From Mesorhizobium sp. WSM4311 (GTDB taxonomy: Bacteria > Pseudomonadota > Alphaproteobacteria > Rhizobiales > Rhizobiaceae): a DNA stretch of 64,000 bases. The translations under genes were made by a program, and so were the position numbers. Positions 8,188-16,389 of this stretch are shown piece by piece. The stretch lies in contig NZ_NSFV01000004.1 of assembly GCF_002295115.1 (NCBI RefSeq), positions 496,001-560,000 on the forward strand. The letters are read 5' to 3'. A model generated the notes under the pieces. The model had not been told where the DNA came from. It ran no database searches and worked only from the letters and a program-made list of their open reading frames with translations. How positions within the stretch are numbered: the stretch's first letter is position 1; each line of letters starts with the position of its first letter.

Positions 8188-9543
8188 ATGAAGAAAATGC
8201 TTTTGCTGGGTGTTGCGTTTGGTGCGCTCGCCCTGAATACGCCCGCGCATGCCGAACTGAAGTTCAAGCCAGGCGAGGACAAGCGCTTCAACTGGGCAAA
8301 CTTTGAAGACCTCAAGAAGGTCGACCTCAAGGGCGAGACGCTGACCATCTTCGGGCCGTGGCGCGGCGAGGACGAGACGCTTGTCCGTTCGGTGCTCGAC
8401 TATTTCTCCGAGGCGACCGGCGCGGAGGTGAAATACTCCTCGTCCGAAAACTACGAGCAGCAGATCGTCATCGATACCCAGGCCGGCAGCCCGCCGAACA
8501 TCGCCGTCCTGCCGCAGCCGGGCCTGATCCAGGACCTCGCTTCCAAGGGCGTGCTGACCCCGCTGGGCGACGACGTCGCCGCCTGGATCAAGGAAAACTA
8601 CGCCGCCGGCGACTCCTGGGCCAAACTCGGCACCTATACCGGCAAGGACGGCAAGTCGGCCTTCTATGCCTTTCCCTACAAGATCGACGTGAAAGGGCTG
8701 GTCTGGTACTCGCCCGACAATTTCGAGGAAGCCGGCTACAAGGTGCCGAAGACGCAAGAGGAACTGGCCGAGCTCGAAAAGAAGATCATCGCCGATGGCG
8801 GCAAGCCCTGGTGCATCGGGCTTGGTTCCGGCGGTGCGACAGGATGGCCGGCGACCGACTGGGTCGAGGACATCATGCTCAGGACGCAGCCGCCGGAAGT
8901 CTACGACAAGTGGGTCAAGAACGAGATCCCGTTCACCGACCCGGCGGTGGTCAGCGCCATCGACATCTTCGGCAAGATCGCCACGGACGACAAGATGGTG
9001 GATGGCGGCGCCAAGGCAGTGGCGGCGACCGATTTCCGCGACAGCCCGAAGGGGCTCTTCACCGTGCCGCCGAAGTGCTACATGCACCATCAGGCATCGT
9101 TCATCCCGTCCTTCTTCCCGGAGGGCGTGAAGCTCGGCCAGGACGCAGACTTCTTCCCCTACCCGCCCTACGCCTCCAAGCCGGAACTCGGAACGCCGCT
9201 GGAGGTCGCCGGAACGCTGGTGATGATCACCAAGGATTCCAAGGCATCGCGCGAGTTCATCAAGTTCCTCGAAATGCCGCTCGCGCATGAATTGTGGATG
9301 GCACAGAAGAGCTTCGTCACCCCCTTCAAGAGCGCCAACAAGGATGCCTATGGCAGCGATGCGCTGAAGAAGCAGGGCGAGATCCTGGTCGGAGCGACGA
9401 CAGTCCGCTTCGACGGCTCCGACCTGATGCCCGGCAAGATCGGTGCCGGCTCATTCTGGACCGGCATGATCGATCTGGTCGGCGGCAAGTCCGCCCAGGA
9501 CGTGGCCGCCGACATCCAGAAGAGCTGGGACGCAATCAAGTAG
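8188..9543 (+). CDS. aglE: alpha-glucoside ABC transporter, periplasmic binding protein
   Basis: Extracellular solute-binding protein (family 1) of 451 residues that delivers alpha-glucosides such as sucrose, maltose or trehalose to AglFG. It has a signal peptide with cleavage after NTPAHA and the usual mixed alpha/beta binding-protein body. ATG 8188 is preceded by GGGAGGA at good spacing; the frame stays open upstream to 8050 but without supporting features. It is the first gene of aglEFGAK. A 177-base gap with a hairpin separates it from aglF, fitting the usual excess of binding protein over permease. Confidence 0.92.
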   Translation: MKKMLLLGVAFGALALNTPAHAELKFKPGEDKRFNWANFEDLKKVDLKGETLTIFGPWRGEDETLVRSVLDYFSEATGAEVKYSSSENYEQQIVIDTQAGSPPNIAVLPQPGLIQDLASKGVLTPLGDDVAAWIKENYAAGDSWAKLGTYTGKDGKSAFYAFPYKIDVKGLVWYSPDNFEEAGYKVPKTQEELAELEKKIIADGGKPWCIGLGSGGATGWPATDWVEDIMLRTQPPEVYDKWVKNEIPFTDPAVVSAIDIFGKIATDDKMVDGGAKAVAATDFRDSPKGLFTVPPKCYMHHQASFIPSFFPEGVKLGQDADFFPYPPYASKPELGTPLEVAGTLVMITKDSKASREFIKFLEMPLAHELWMAQKSFVTPFKSANKDAYGSDALKKQGEILVGATTVRFDGSDLMPGKIGAGSFWTGMIDLVGGKSAQDVAADIQKSWDAIK

Positions 9544-9584
9544 ATCGCAACAGGCAAGCTGGAACCTTACTGATCCTCCTGCAG

Positions 9585-9606
9585 GATCCGGGCCACGGCC
9601 CGGGTC
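9585..9606 (+). other. GC-rich hairpin in the aglE-aglF gap
   Basis: GATCCGGGCC and GGCCCGGGTC can pair (one mismatch) across two bases, giving a strong stem 41 bases after the aglE stop. There is no U-tract, so it is more likely an RNA-stabilising or partially terminating structure that raises binding-protein dosage than a full terminator. Confidence 0.45.
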
Positions 9607-9720
9607 CGACCGGCGGCATACGCCGGAAGCCTTCGCGTTTCGATTGTTCCGAATGACTCACAAAGTCGGTGCATCCGACCGCCAGCTTGCCTGGCTGGTC
9701 ATGCGCAGGGAGAGGGACCC

Positions 9721-10734
9721 ATGGCGGCTCAGATTTTCTCGGCCATTTTCGTCATCATCATCGGCGTCGGCGGCTGTGTCGCCTACTTCTGGGGCGCCAA
9801 CAAACTGCTGGACCTGACCTTCCCTTCGCGCGGGGTCACCGGCACGGCTGCCGTCAACAATCTGCGCCGGCAGGGCCTTGTGCGGCCATGGCTGTTCGTC
9901 GGCCCGGCGCTGATCATTCTCACCATCTACCTGATCTACCCGGTGATCGCGACGCTATGGCTCTCCTTCCTCGACCGCGGCGGCAGCAGTTTCGTCGGGC
10001 TCGCCAACTATGAGTGGGCTTTGCGCGATCCAGACCTCCGGCGCTCGATCCTGAACAACCTGCTGTGGCTGGCCGTGGTGCCGGCGGCCTGCACCTTCCT
10101 CGGCCTGATCATCGCCGTGCTCACCGACAAGATCTGGTGGGGCACGATCGCCAAGAGCCTGATCTTCCTGCCGCTGGCCATCTCCTTTGTCGGCGCCAGC
10201 GTGATCTGGAAGTTCATTTACGAATATCGCGGCGAGGGCCAGGTGCAGATCGGCCTGCTCAACGCCATCATCCAGCATTTCGGCGGCCAGCCGCAGGTGT
10301 GGATATCGCTGCCGTTCTGGAACAATTTCTTCCTGATGATCATCCTGATCTGGATCCAGACCGGCTTTGCCATGGTCATCCTGTCCTCGGCGTTGCGCGG
10401 CATTCCGGAAGAGACGCTGGAGGCCGCGGTCATCGACGGCGCCAACCCGTTCCAGATCTTCTGGAAGATCATGGTGCCGCAGATCTGGGGCACCATCGCC
10501 GTTGTCTGGACCACCATCACCATCCTGGTGCTCAAAGTTTTCGACATCGTGCTGACCATGACCAACGGCCAGTGGAACAGCCAGGTGCTGGCCAATCTGA
10601 TGTTCGATTGGATGTTCCGAGGCGGCGGCGATTTCGGCCGCGGCGCAACGATCGCCATCATCATCATGATAGCGGTCATCCCGATCATGGTCTGGAACAT
10701 CCGCCAGGCGAACAAAGAGACGGGAGGACATTGA
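9721..10734 (+). CDS. aglF: alpha-glucoside ABC transporter permease AglF
   Basis: Inner-membrane permease of the MalF/UgpA type, 337 residues. An extra N-terminal hydrophobic helix (IFSAIFVIIIGVGGCVAYF) precedes the usual six-helix core; the EAA loop appears as EETLEAAVIDGANPFQIFW. SD GGGAGAGGG lies just upstream of ATG 9721. The gene is separated by one base from the aglG start codon, with the SD for aglG inside its last codons. It pairs with AglG to form the channel. Confidence 0.92.
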   Translation: MAAQIFSAIFVIIIGVGGCVAYFWGANKLLDLTFPSRGVTGTAAVNNLRRQGLVRPWLFVGPALIILTIYLIYPVIATLWLSFLDRGGSSFVGLANYEWALRDPDLRRSILNNLLWLAVVPAACTFLGLIIAVLTDKIWWGTIAKSLIFLPLAISFVGASVIWKFIYEYRGEGQVQIGLLNAIIQHFGGQPQVWISLPFWNNFFLMIILIWIQTGFAMVILSSALRGIPEETLEAAVIDGANPFQIFWKIMVPQIWGTIAVVWTTITILVLKVFDIVLTMTNGQWNSQVLANLMFDWMFRGGGDFGRGATIAIIIMIAVIPIMVWNIRQANKETGGH

Positions 10735-10735
10735 G

Positions 10736-11890
10736 ATGGCCGTCGCGACCGGAAAATCCTTCGCCAGCCGTTTCGGCGTCCACATAGCGGTGCTGGTCTT
10801 CGTTGCCATCTGGACCATTCCGACACTCGGCATCCTGGTCTCGTCGCTGCGCGACAAGGACCAGATAGTCGCCTCGGGCTGGTGGAATTCATTCGCCAGC
10901 TCCAGCCAGACCGAGGCCGGGCGGCTGCCGCCCGCCACGGCGCAGACCCAGAAGGACGGCAAGTACGTTCTCGAGGGCAACATTTTCGGCGATGGCGCCA
11001 AGCGCAACATCAGCGCCTTCGGCGTCAAGGCGGCCGCTCCGACGCAATATCCGGCCGGCTCATCGGCCGACCTGGGTGAAGGCGTCACCCTGCAGGTCAA
11101 TGCCGACGGCAGCTTCGTCATGACCTCGCCCAAGGCGTTCGAAGGCGACCGCGGCCAGCGTCTCTACTATGCTTCGTCGGCGCCGCCGAAATTCACCCCA
11201 GACAACTACCAGACGGTGCTGTTCTCGGAAGGCATCGGCCGCTCGTTCATGAATTCGCTGACCGTCACCATACCGGCGACGGTCATCCCGATCCTGATCG
11301 CCGCCTTTGCCGCCTATGCGCTGGCCTGGATGCGGTTTCCCGGCCGTGCGCTGCTGATCGCGGTCATCATCGGCCTGCTGGTGGTGCCGCTGCAGATGTC
11401 GCTGATCCCGCTGCTCAAGCTCTATAACGGCGTCGGTACTTTCTTCGGCGTGCCGTCGAAGACTTATCTCGGCATCTGGCTGGCGCATACCGGCTTCGGC
11501 CTGCCTTTCGCCATCTACCTGCTGAGGAGCTATATCGCCGGCCTGCCGCGCGAGATCATGGAATCGGCCCGCATCGACGGCGCCAGCGATTTCGAGATCT
11601 TCGTCAAGATCGTGCTGCCGCTGTCCTTCCCGGTGCTGGCCTCCTTCGCCATCTTCCAATTCCTGTGGGTATGGAACGATCTCCTGGTGGCGATGGTTTT
11701 CCTTGGTACGGCACCCGACCAGATCGTGTTGACGGCCAAGCTCAACGCGCTGCTCGGCTCTCGCGGCGGCAACTGGGAGATCCTGACGACATCGGCCTTC
11801 ATCACCATCATCGTGCCGCTAATCGTCTTTTTCTCACTGCAGCGCTATTTCGTCCGCGGGCTGCTCGCCGGCTCGGTGAAAGGAGGCTGA
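10736..11890 (+). CDS. aglG: alpha-glucoside ABC transporter permease AglG
   Basis: Second permease, MalG/UgpE type, 384 residues. TM1 (residues about 12-34) is followed by a large periplasmic insert (about 50-150) and then the permease core. The EAA loop reads REIMESARIDGASDFEIFV. It is longer than MalG because of the insert, as known for AglG. GGGAGGA upstream of ATG 10736 lies within the end of aglF. Acts with AglF and the AglK ATPase. Confidence 0.92.
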   Translation: MAVATGKSFASRFGVHIAVLVFVAIWTIPTLGILVSSLRDKDQIVASGWWNSFASSSQTEAGRLPPATAQTQKDGKYVLEGNIFGDGAKRNISAFGVKAAAPTQYPAGSSADLGEGVTLQVNADGSFVMTSPKAFEGDRGQRLYYASSAPPKFTPDNYQTVLFSEGIGRSFMNSLTVTIPATVIPILIAAFAAYALAWMRFPGRALLIAVIIGLLVVPLQMSLIPLLKLYNGVGTFFGVPSKTYLGIWLAHTGFGLPFAIYLLRSYIAGLPREIMESARIDGASDFEIFVKIVLPLSFPVLASFAIFQFLWVWNDLLVAMVFLGTAPDQIVLTAKLNALLGSRGGNWEILTTSAFITIIVPLIVFFSLQRYFVRGLLAGSVKGG

Positions 11891-11894
11891 AACC

Positions 11895-13559
11895 ATGCAA
11901 TCCGCTTTGAAAGCCAGTTCGAACCCCGACCTCGCCATCGATCGCGACTGGTGGCGAGGCGCGGTGATCTACCAGATCTATCCGCGCAGCTACCAGGATT
12001 CGAACGGCGACGGCATCGGCGACCTCAAGGGCATCATCGGACGGCTGCCCTACATCGCCGCGCTCGGCGCGGACGCCATCTGGATCTCGCCCTTCTTCAA
12101 ATCGCCGATGAAGGATTTCGGCTATGACGTCTCGGACTATTGCGACGTCGACCCGATGTTCGGCACGCTGGCCGATTTCGACGCGCTGACGGCGGAGGCG
12201 CACCGGCTGGGTCTCAAGGTGATGATCGACGAAGTGCTGTCGCATACGGCCGACATCCATCCCTGGTTCAAGGAAAGCCGGTCGAGCCGTAGCAATTCCA
12301 AGGCCGACTGGTATGTCTGGGCGGACGCCAGGCCCGACGGGACGCCGCCCAACAACTGGCTGTCGATCTTCGGGGGGTCGGCCTGGCAGTGGGACACCAG
12401 CCGCCAGCAATATTACCTGCACAATTTCCTGGCCGAGCAGCCCGACCTCAATTTCCACAACCGCGAAGTCCAGGATGCGCTGCTCGACGTCACCCGCTTT
12501 TGGCTGGAACGCGGCGTCGACGGCTTTCGCCTCGACACGATCAATTTCTACTTCCACAGTCAGGGCCTGGAAAACAATCCGCCGCTGCCGCCGGAAGAAC
12601 GCAACGACCAGACCGCGCCGGCGGTCAATCCCTACAACTACCAGGACCATCTCTACGACAAGAGCCGCCCGGAAAATCTCGGCTTCCTCGAACGCTTCCG
12701 CGCTTTGCTCGACGAATATCCGGCAACCGCCGCCGTCGGCGAGGTCGGCGATTCGCAGCGCGGGCTGGAAGTCGTGGCCGCCTACACGGCCGGCGGCAAG
12801 CGCGTGCACATGTGCTATTCCTTCGACTTCCTGGCGCCGGAAAAGATCAGCGCCGCCAAGGTGCGCTCGGTGCTGGAAGCCTTTGGCAAGGTCGCCAGCG
12901 ACGGCTGGTCGTGCTGGGCGTTTTCCAACCATGACGTGATGCGCCCGGCCTCGCGCTGGGCCGCCGGCGAACCCGACCCTGTCGCCTATCTCAAGGTCAT
13001 CTCGGCGTTGCTGATGTCGCTGCGCGGCTCGGTCTGCATCTACCAGGGCGAGGAACTCGGGCTGGGCGAGGCCGAACTGCGCTTCGAGGACCTGCAGGAC
13101 CCCTATGGCATCCGCTTCTGGCCGGAGTTCAAGGGCCGCGACGGCTGCCGTACGCCCATGGTGTGGGATGGCGGCGCCAGGAATGGCGGCTTTTCCCAGG
13201 CCAAGCCCTGGCTGCCGGTGCCGGCCAAGCATCTGGCGCAGGCGGTCAATGTCCAGCAAGGCGACCAGGCTTCGCTGCTCGAGCACTATCGGCGCTTCCT
13301 GACCTTCCGCCGCGCCCATCCGGCTCTGGCCAAGGGCGACATCACCTTCATCGAAAGCGAGGGCGACACCGTCGCCTTCACGCGCCGCGCCGGCAACGAG
13401 CAGGTTGTCTGCGTCTTCAACCTGGGCGCCAAGCCGGCCAAGGTTGACCTTGGCAGCCGATCACTGCAACCTTTGCCGGGACACGGGTTTTCCGGGCAGG
13501 CGAGCACCGGTTCGATCGAGCTTGGCGGCTACGGCGCCTGGTTCGGGCGCATAGACTGA
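11895..13559 (+). CDS. aglA: alpha-glucosidase, glycoside hydrolase family 13
   Basis: Cytoplasmic enzyme that hydrolyses imported alpha-glucosides, 554 residues with no signal peptide. GH13 landmarks are present in order: WWRGAVIYQIYPRSYQDSNG at the N-terminus, catalytic nucleophile Asp in DGFRLDTINFY, acid/base Glu in AAVGEVGDSQ, and the transition-state Asp in FSNHDVMRP. A C-terminal beta domain closes the chain. SD AAAGGAGG precedes ATG 11895 four bases after aglG. Metabolic partner of the AglEFGK importer. Confidence 0.94.
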   Translation: MQSALKASSNPDLAIDRDWWRGAVIYQIYPRSYQDSNGDGIGDLKGIIGRLPYIAALGADAIWISPFFKSPMKDFGYDVSDYCDVDPMFGTLADFDALTAEAHRLGLKVMIDEVLSHTADIHPWFKESRSSRSNSKADWYVWADARPDGTPPNNWLSIFGGSAWQWDTSRQQYYLHNFLAEQPDLNFHNREVQDALLDVTRFWLERGVDGFRLDTINFYFHSQGLENNPPLPPEERNDQTAPAVNPYNYQDHLYDKSRPENLGFLERFRALLDEYPATAAVGEVGDSQRGLEVVAAYTAGGKRVHMCYSFDFLAPEKISAAKVRSVLEAFGKVASDGWSCWAFSNHDVMRPASRWAAGEPDPVAYLKVISALLMSLRGSVCIYQGEELGLGEAELRFEDLQDPYGIRFWPEFKGRDGCRTPMVWDGGARNGGFSQAKPWLPVPAKHLAQAVNVQQGDQASLLEHYRRFLTFRRAHPALAKGDITFIESEGDTVAFTRRAGNEQVVCVFNLGAKPAKVDLGSRSLQPLPGHGFSGQASTGSIELGGYGAWFGRID

Positions 13560-13590
13560 AATCTTTGAGGAAATCACTGGGAGGACACCA

Positions 13591-14703
13591 ATGGCCGATG
13601 TCAATCTGAGACAAGTGAAGAAGTCCTACGGCAATCTCAACATTCTCCACGGCATCGACCTCGATATCAAATCGGGCGAGTTCATCGTCTTCGTCGGTCC
13701 ATCGGGCTGCGGCAAGTCGACCTTGCTGCGCTCGATCGCCGGGCTCGAGGAAATCACGTCGGGCGAACTCAAGATCGATGGCGACGTTGTCAACGACGTG
13801 CCGCCGTCCAAGCGCGGCATCGCCATGGTGTTCCAGTCCTACGCGCTCTATCCGCATATGACGGTCTACGACAACATGGCGTTCTCGATGAAGATCGGCA
13901 AGGAGAACAAGGCCGAGATCGACCGCCGCGTGCGCCAGGCGGCGGAAATCCTGCAATTGACCAAGTATCTCGACCGGCTGCCCAAGGCGATGTCGGGCGG
14001 CCAGCGCCAGCGTGTCGCCATCGGCCGCGCCATCGTGCGCAATCCGAAAGTGTTCCTGTTCGACGAGCCGCTGTCGAACCTTGACGCCGCGCTACGCGTC
14101 GCCACGCGCATCGAGATCGCCAAGCTCAAGGAATCGATGCCCAACACGACGATGATCTATGTCACCCACGACCAGGTCGAGGCGATGACGCTGGCCGACC
14201 GCATCGTGGTGCTGAAGGACGGCCATGTCGAACAGGTCGGCACGCCGATGGACCTTTACAAGAAACCCGGCAATCTGTTCGTCGCCCAGTTCATCGGCTC
14301 ACCGGCCATGAACATCCTGCCGGCAACCATCGACAAGACCGGCAACCCGACCGTCGTCAGCCATGTCGGCGGCCGCAAGGCGGCGGTGCCGATCACCACG
14401 CCGGCCTCGGCCAAGGGCGCGGCGGTCAGTTTCGGCGTGCGGCCGGAAGACCTGATGATCGCCAGCGGCGCGGACTATCTGTTCGAGGGAACGGTCGACT
14501 ATGTCGAGCAGCTCGGCGAGGTCCAGCTGGTCTATGTCGATATCGGCCGCGCCGACCTGCCGCTGGTGACCAAACTGCCGGGCAATGTCGAGGTCAAGCG
14601 CGGTTCGACATTGCGGCTGAGCGCCAATGCCGAGGACCTGCATATCTTCGATGCGGACGGACATTCCTTCGCGCTGCAAAAGCCGGAAGCAAAAGCGGCT
14701 TGA
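13591..14703 (+). CDS. aglK: alpha-glucoside ABC transporter ATP-binding protein AglK
   Basis: MalK/UgpC-type ATPase, 370 residues. Walker A GPSGCGKST, signature MSGGQRQRVAIGRA, Walker B LFDEPLSNLDA and the H-loop THDQVEAM are intact, followed by the C-terminal OB-fold regulatory domain. GGGAGGA precedes ATG 13591. Last gene of the agl operon; a strong terminator follows within 30 bases. Confidence 0.95.
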   Translation: MADVNLRQVKKSYGNLNILHGIDLDIKSGEFIVFVGPSGCGKSTLLRSIAGLEEITSGELKIDGDVVNDVPPSKRGIAMVFQSYALYPHMTVYDNMAFSMKIGKENKAEIDRRVRQAAEILQLTKYLDRLPKAMSGGQRQRVAIGRAIVRNPKVFLFDEPLSNLDAALRVATRIEIAKLKESMPNTTMIYVTHDQVEAMTLADRIVVLKDGHVEQVGTPMDLYKKPGNLFVAQFIGSPAMNILPATIDKTGNPTVVSHVGGRKAAVPITTPASAKGAAVSFGVRPEDLMIASGADYLFEGTVDYVEQLGEVQLVYVDIGRADLPLVTKLPGNVEVKRGSTLRLSANAEDLHIFDADGHSFALQKPEAKAA

Positions 14704-14731
14704 GGCCGCCGGTCCTGCTGGGTCAAGGCAA

Positions 14732-14769
14732 CAAAAAAGAGCGGCGAGCCAGGCCCGCCGCTCTTTTTT
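14732..14769 (+). terminator. rho-independent terminator of the agl operon
   Basis: AAAAAAGAGCGGCG and CGCCGCTCTTTTTT form a long GC-rich stem flanked by A- and T-runs, 29 bases after the aglK stop. Because of the symmetric A/T flanks it can work in both directions and may also end the minus-strand DUF680-like gene. Confidence 0.9.
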
Positions 14770-14787
14770 GGAAATCAGCTACGGCTG

Positions 14788-15039
14788 TTAACGGCCGAAG
14801 AGGTTGCGGTCGCTGCCCTGAGGAGCGGACTTCTGCGCGTCGCCCGACGAATTGAGCAGCTTGTAGACAGGCGAGCCGCTCTCGCGGATCGAAGCCGTAC
14901 GCGAGTTGTCAATCGAAGTTGCGGCGGGCGAAGTCACGGCGGGCTGGTTGGCGCCATTGGAACCAAAATTGTCGCTGCCCGCGAAAGCGCTGCCGGAGAT
15001 GGCCAGAACGGCGGCGGCAGCAAGGATGATCTTGTTCAT
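14788..15039 (-). CDS. small secreted DUF680-like protein, copy 3 (83 aa)
   Basis: Predicted periplasmic or secreted peptide of unknown function. A signal peptide (KIILAAAAVLAISGSAFA) is followed by GSDNFGSNGANQ, a polar linker and the C-terminal motif DRNLFGR. It is the longest and most divergent of three tandem paralogues; the extra residues lie in the middle (SGSPVYKLLNSSGDAQ). It has SD AGGAGA and the same AGGAGACTAACATG start context as copy 2, so the two are recent duplicates. I recall this family as DUF680, described from Mesorhizobium; that name is from memory. Confidence 0.82.
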   Translation of the reverse strand: MNKIILAAAAVLAISGSAFAGSDNFGSNGANQPAVTSPAATSIDNSRTASIRESGSPVYKLLNSSGDAQKSAPQGSDRNLFGR

Positions 15040-15106
15040 GTTAGTCTCCTGAATTTCTGGATTTCACGGGAATGGCCGGCATCGCCGCCATTCCCGTAAA
15101 CCGGCA

Positions 15107-15310
15107 TTACTTGCCGAAGAGGTTGCGGTCAGCGCCCTGCTGAGCAGGCAGCTGGGTGGCCGGAGCCGACTTGTCGACCGAAGCCGTGTAGGAATGGTCG
15201 GCCGCAGCGGCCGACTGGTCGGCACCGTTGGAACCGTAGTTGTCGCTGCCAGCGAAGGCGCTGCCGGAAATGGCCAGAACGGCGGCGGCAGCAAGGATGA
15301 TCTTGCTCAT
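15107..15310 (-). CDS. small secreted DUF680-like protein, copy 2 (67 aa)
   Basis: Middle copy of the tandem set. The signal peptide differs from copy 3 by one residue, then GSDNYGSNGADQ, an Ala/Ser-rich linker with YTASVDKS, and a C-terminal GADRNLFGK. The mature chain is only about 45 residues, too short for an enzyme. The start context AGGAGACTAACATG is shared with copy 3. About 67 bases separate it from copy 3 and 72 from copy 1. Confidence 0.83.
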   Translation of the reverse strand: MSKIILAAAAVLAISGSAFAGSDNYGSNGADQSAAAADHSYTASVDKSAPATQLPAQQGADRNLFGK

Positions 15311-15382
15311 GTTAGTCTCCTGAATTTCTCAAGGTCGGCCAGAGCGGCGGGCGAAAAGCCCGCTGTCGGCCGGGATCTGTTG

Positions 15383-15580
15383 TTAGTTGTTGCCGAAGAG
15401 GTTGCGATCGGCGCCCTGGGCAGGCGTCTGAGCAGCCGGCTCCGACTTGTTGGTCGAAGCGGTGTACGAGCTGTCGACAGCCGTGGCTGCGGCGGCATTC
15501 GAACCATAGTGGTCGCTACCAGCAAAGGCGCTGCCGGAAATAGCCAGAAGGGCGGCGGCAGTGAGAACAATCTTTTTCAT
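15383..15580 (-). CDS. small secreted DUF680-like protein, copy 1 (65 aa)
   Basis: First copy in transcription order. Signal peptide KKIVLTAAALLAISGSAFA, then GSDHYGSNAAAA, YTASTNKSEPA and GADRNLFGNN. The start context differs from the other two (GGAGTACCAAAAATG). The gap upstream holds no convincing gene and probably carries the promoter for the cluster. Shared invariant parts are the signal peptide, GSDxYGSN and DRNLFG. Confidence 0.83.
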   Translation of the reverse strand: MKKIVLTAAALLAISGSAFAGSDHYGSNAAAATAVDSSYTASTNKSEPAAQTPAQGADRNLFGNN

Positions 15581-16088
15581 TTTTGGTACTCCAGTATTTT
15601 TTCCGTCCGTCTAGCGGCGTGTCTTGGGATTGAAATCGCGTCGTTCGGACAGGCCCGATGTGGGAAAGCCAGTTCGCCGTTTCCAATCACGAAGTTGTTC
15701 CGTGTGGACCAAGAATCCACCACTTGAAATTGTGCCAGGGCTTCCGAGCCATGCATTTTTCTTGTTGATATCAACCACTTAGTAAACGCCAGCCGCAAGG
15801 TCACAGACTGTATCGGAGGGCCATCGTTCACACCGTCCTGCACGCACCGTCAACAGAAACGAACCGTTCGGTTCGATTTTAGAGTCTGCTAATAGTCACT
15901 TTTCGAAACCGTTAACCTCTTTTGCCCCAGTTCCGGGTCGATTTTGACAGCCGGCACAGCTATCGGCGGAGGCGATTTTCGTGACCGCTGCCCGTGACCT
16001 AATCGTTGCGCATGCGTGTCGCGCCGCATGGATACGATGTCGCTTTCATGCCGATGTCGCAAACGCTGTCGTGATTAGATCATGTCAT
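15581..16088. other. gene-poor gap between the DUF680 cluster and the riboswitch
   Basis: About 500 bases with no gene I can support. It is visibly more AT-rich than the surroundings and should hold the minus-strand promoter for the DUF680 cluster and the plus-strand promoter for the riboswitch transcript. A symmetric site, CGAACCG-TT-CGGTTCG (15860-15875), looks like a TetR-type operator but has no cognate regulator next to it. Confidence 0.5.
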
Positions 16089-16262
16089 CTCAGGTGCCGC
16101 TTCGTGACGACGGGGCGGAGAATTGGGAAGCCGGTCAAAATCCGGCGCTGCCCCCGCAACGGTGGTGGAGTTCAAGTCGCAACGGGAGACCACTGGGCAA
16201 AAGCCTGGGAAGGTGTCGCGACCGTCCGCAAGGACACTCCAGAGCCCGGAAACCAGCCCGAG
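16089..16262 (+). promoter_or_regulatory. cobalamin (B12) riboswitch
   Basis: Conserved blocks appear in the right order: AGGTGCCGC at the 5' end, GGGAAGCCGGTCAAAATCCG followed by GCGCTGCCCCCGCAACGGT in the core, a variable arm, GCCTGGGAAGGTG, and the B12 box AGCCCGGAAACCAGCCCG at the 3' end. It lies about 128 bases before gbcA on the same strand. These elements normally switch the downstream gene off when adenosylcobalamin is bound. Control of a betaine demethylase rather than a cobalamin gene is unusual. Confidence 0.9.
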
Positions 16263-16389
16263 ATTTTTGAACTCGACTGATCGCGGTGGGCGGTCAAGAG
16301 GCGGATCGCGCGTGCCCGGCTTTCGCCGAGCTGCGTCTCATCCTTCCTCAATCACCACCAGTTCAGTCCTTGAAGTATGAGGACAGGAC

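Noticed and set aside
15577-15843. 88-codon minus-strand frame that overlaps the first DUF680-like gene by ATGA
   Set aside because: The overlap looks operon-like, but the start is a GTG without a clear SD, the protein has no features, and the downstream gene has its own SD. Kept as doubtful and not listed.
15981-16280. 99-codon plus-strand frame before gbcA
   Set aside because: It lies over the cobalamin riboswitch, whose conserved RNA elements explain the sequence; the translation has no family features.
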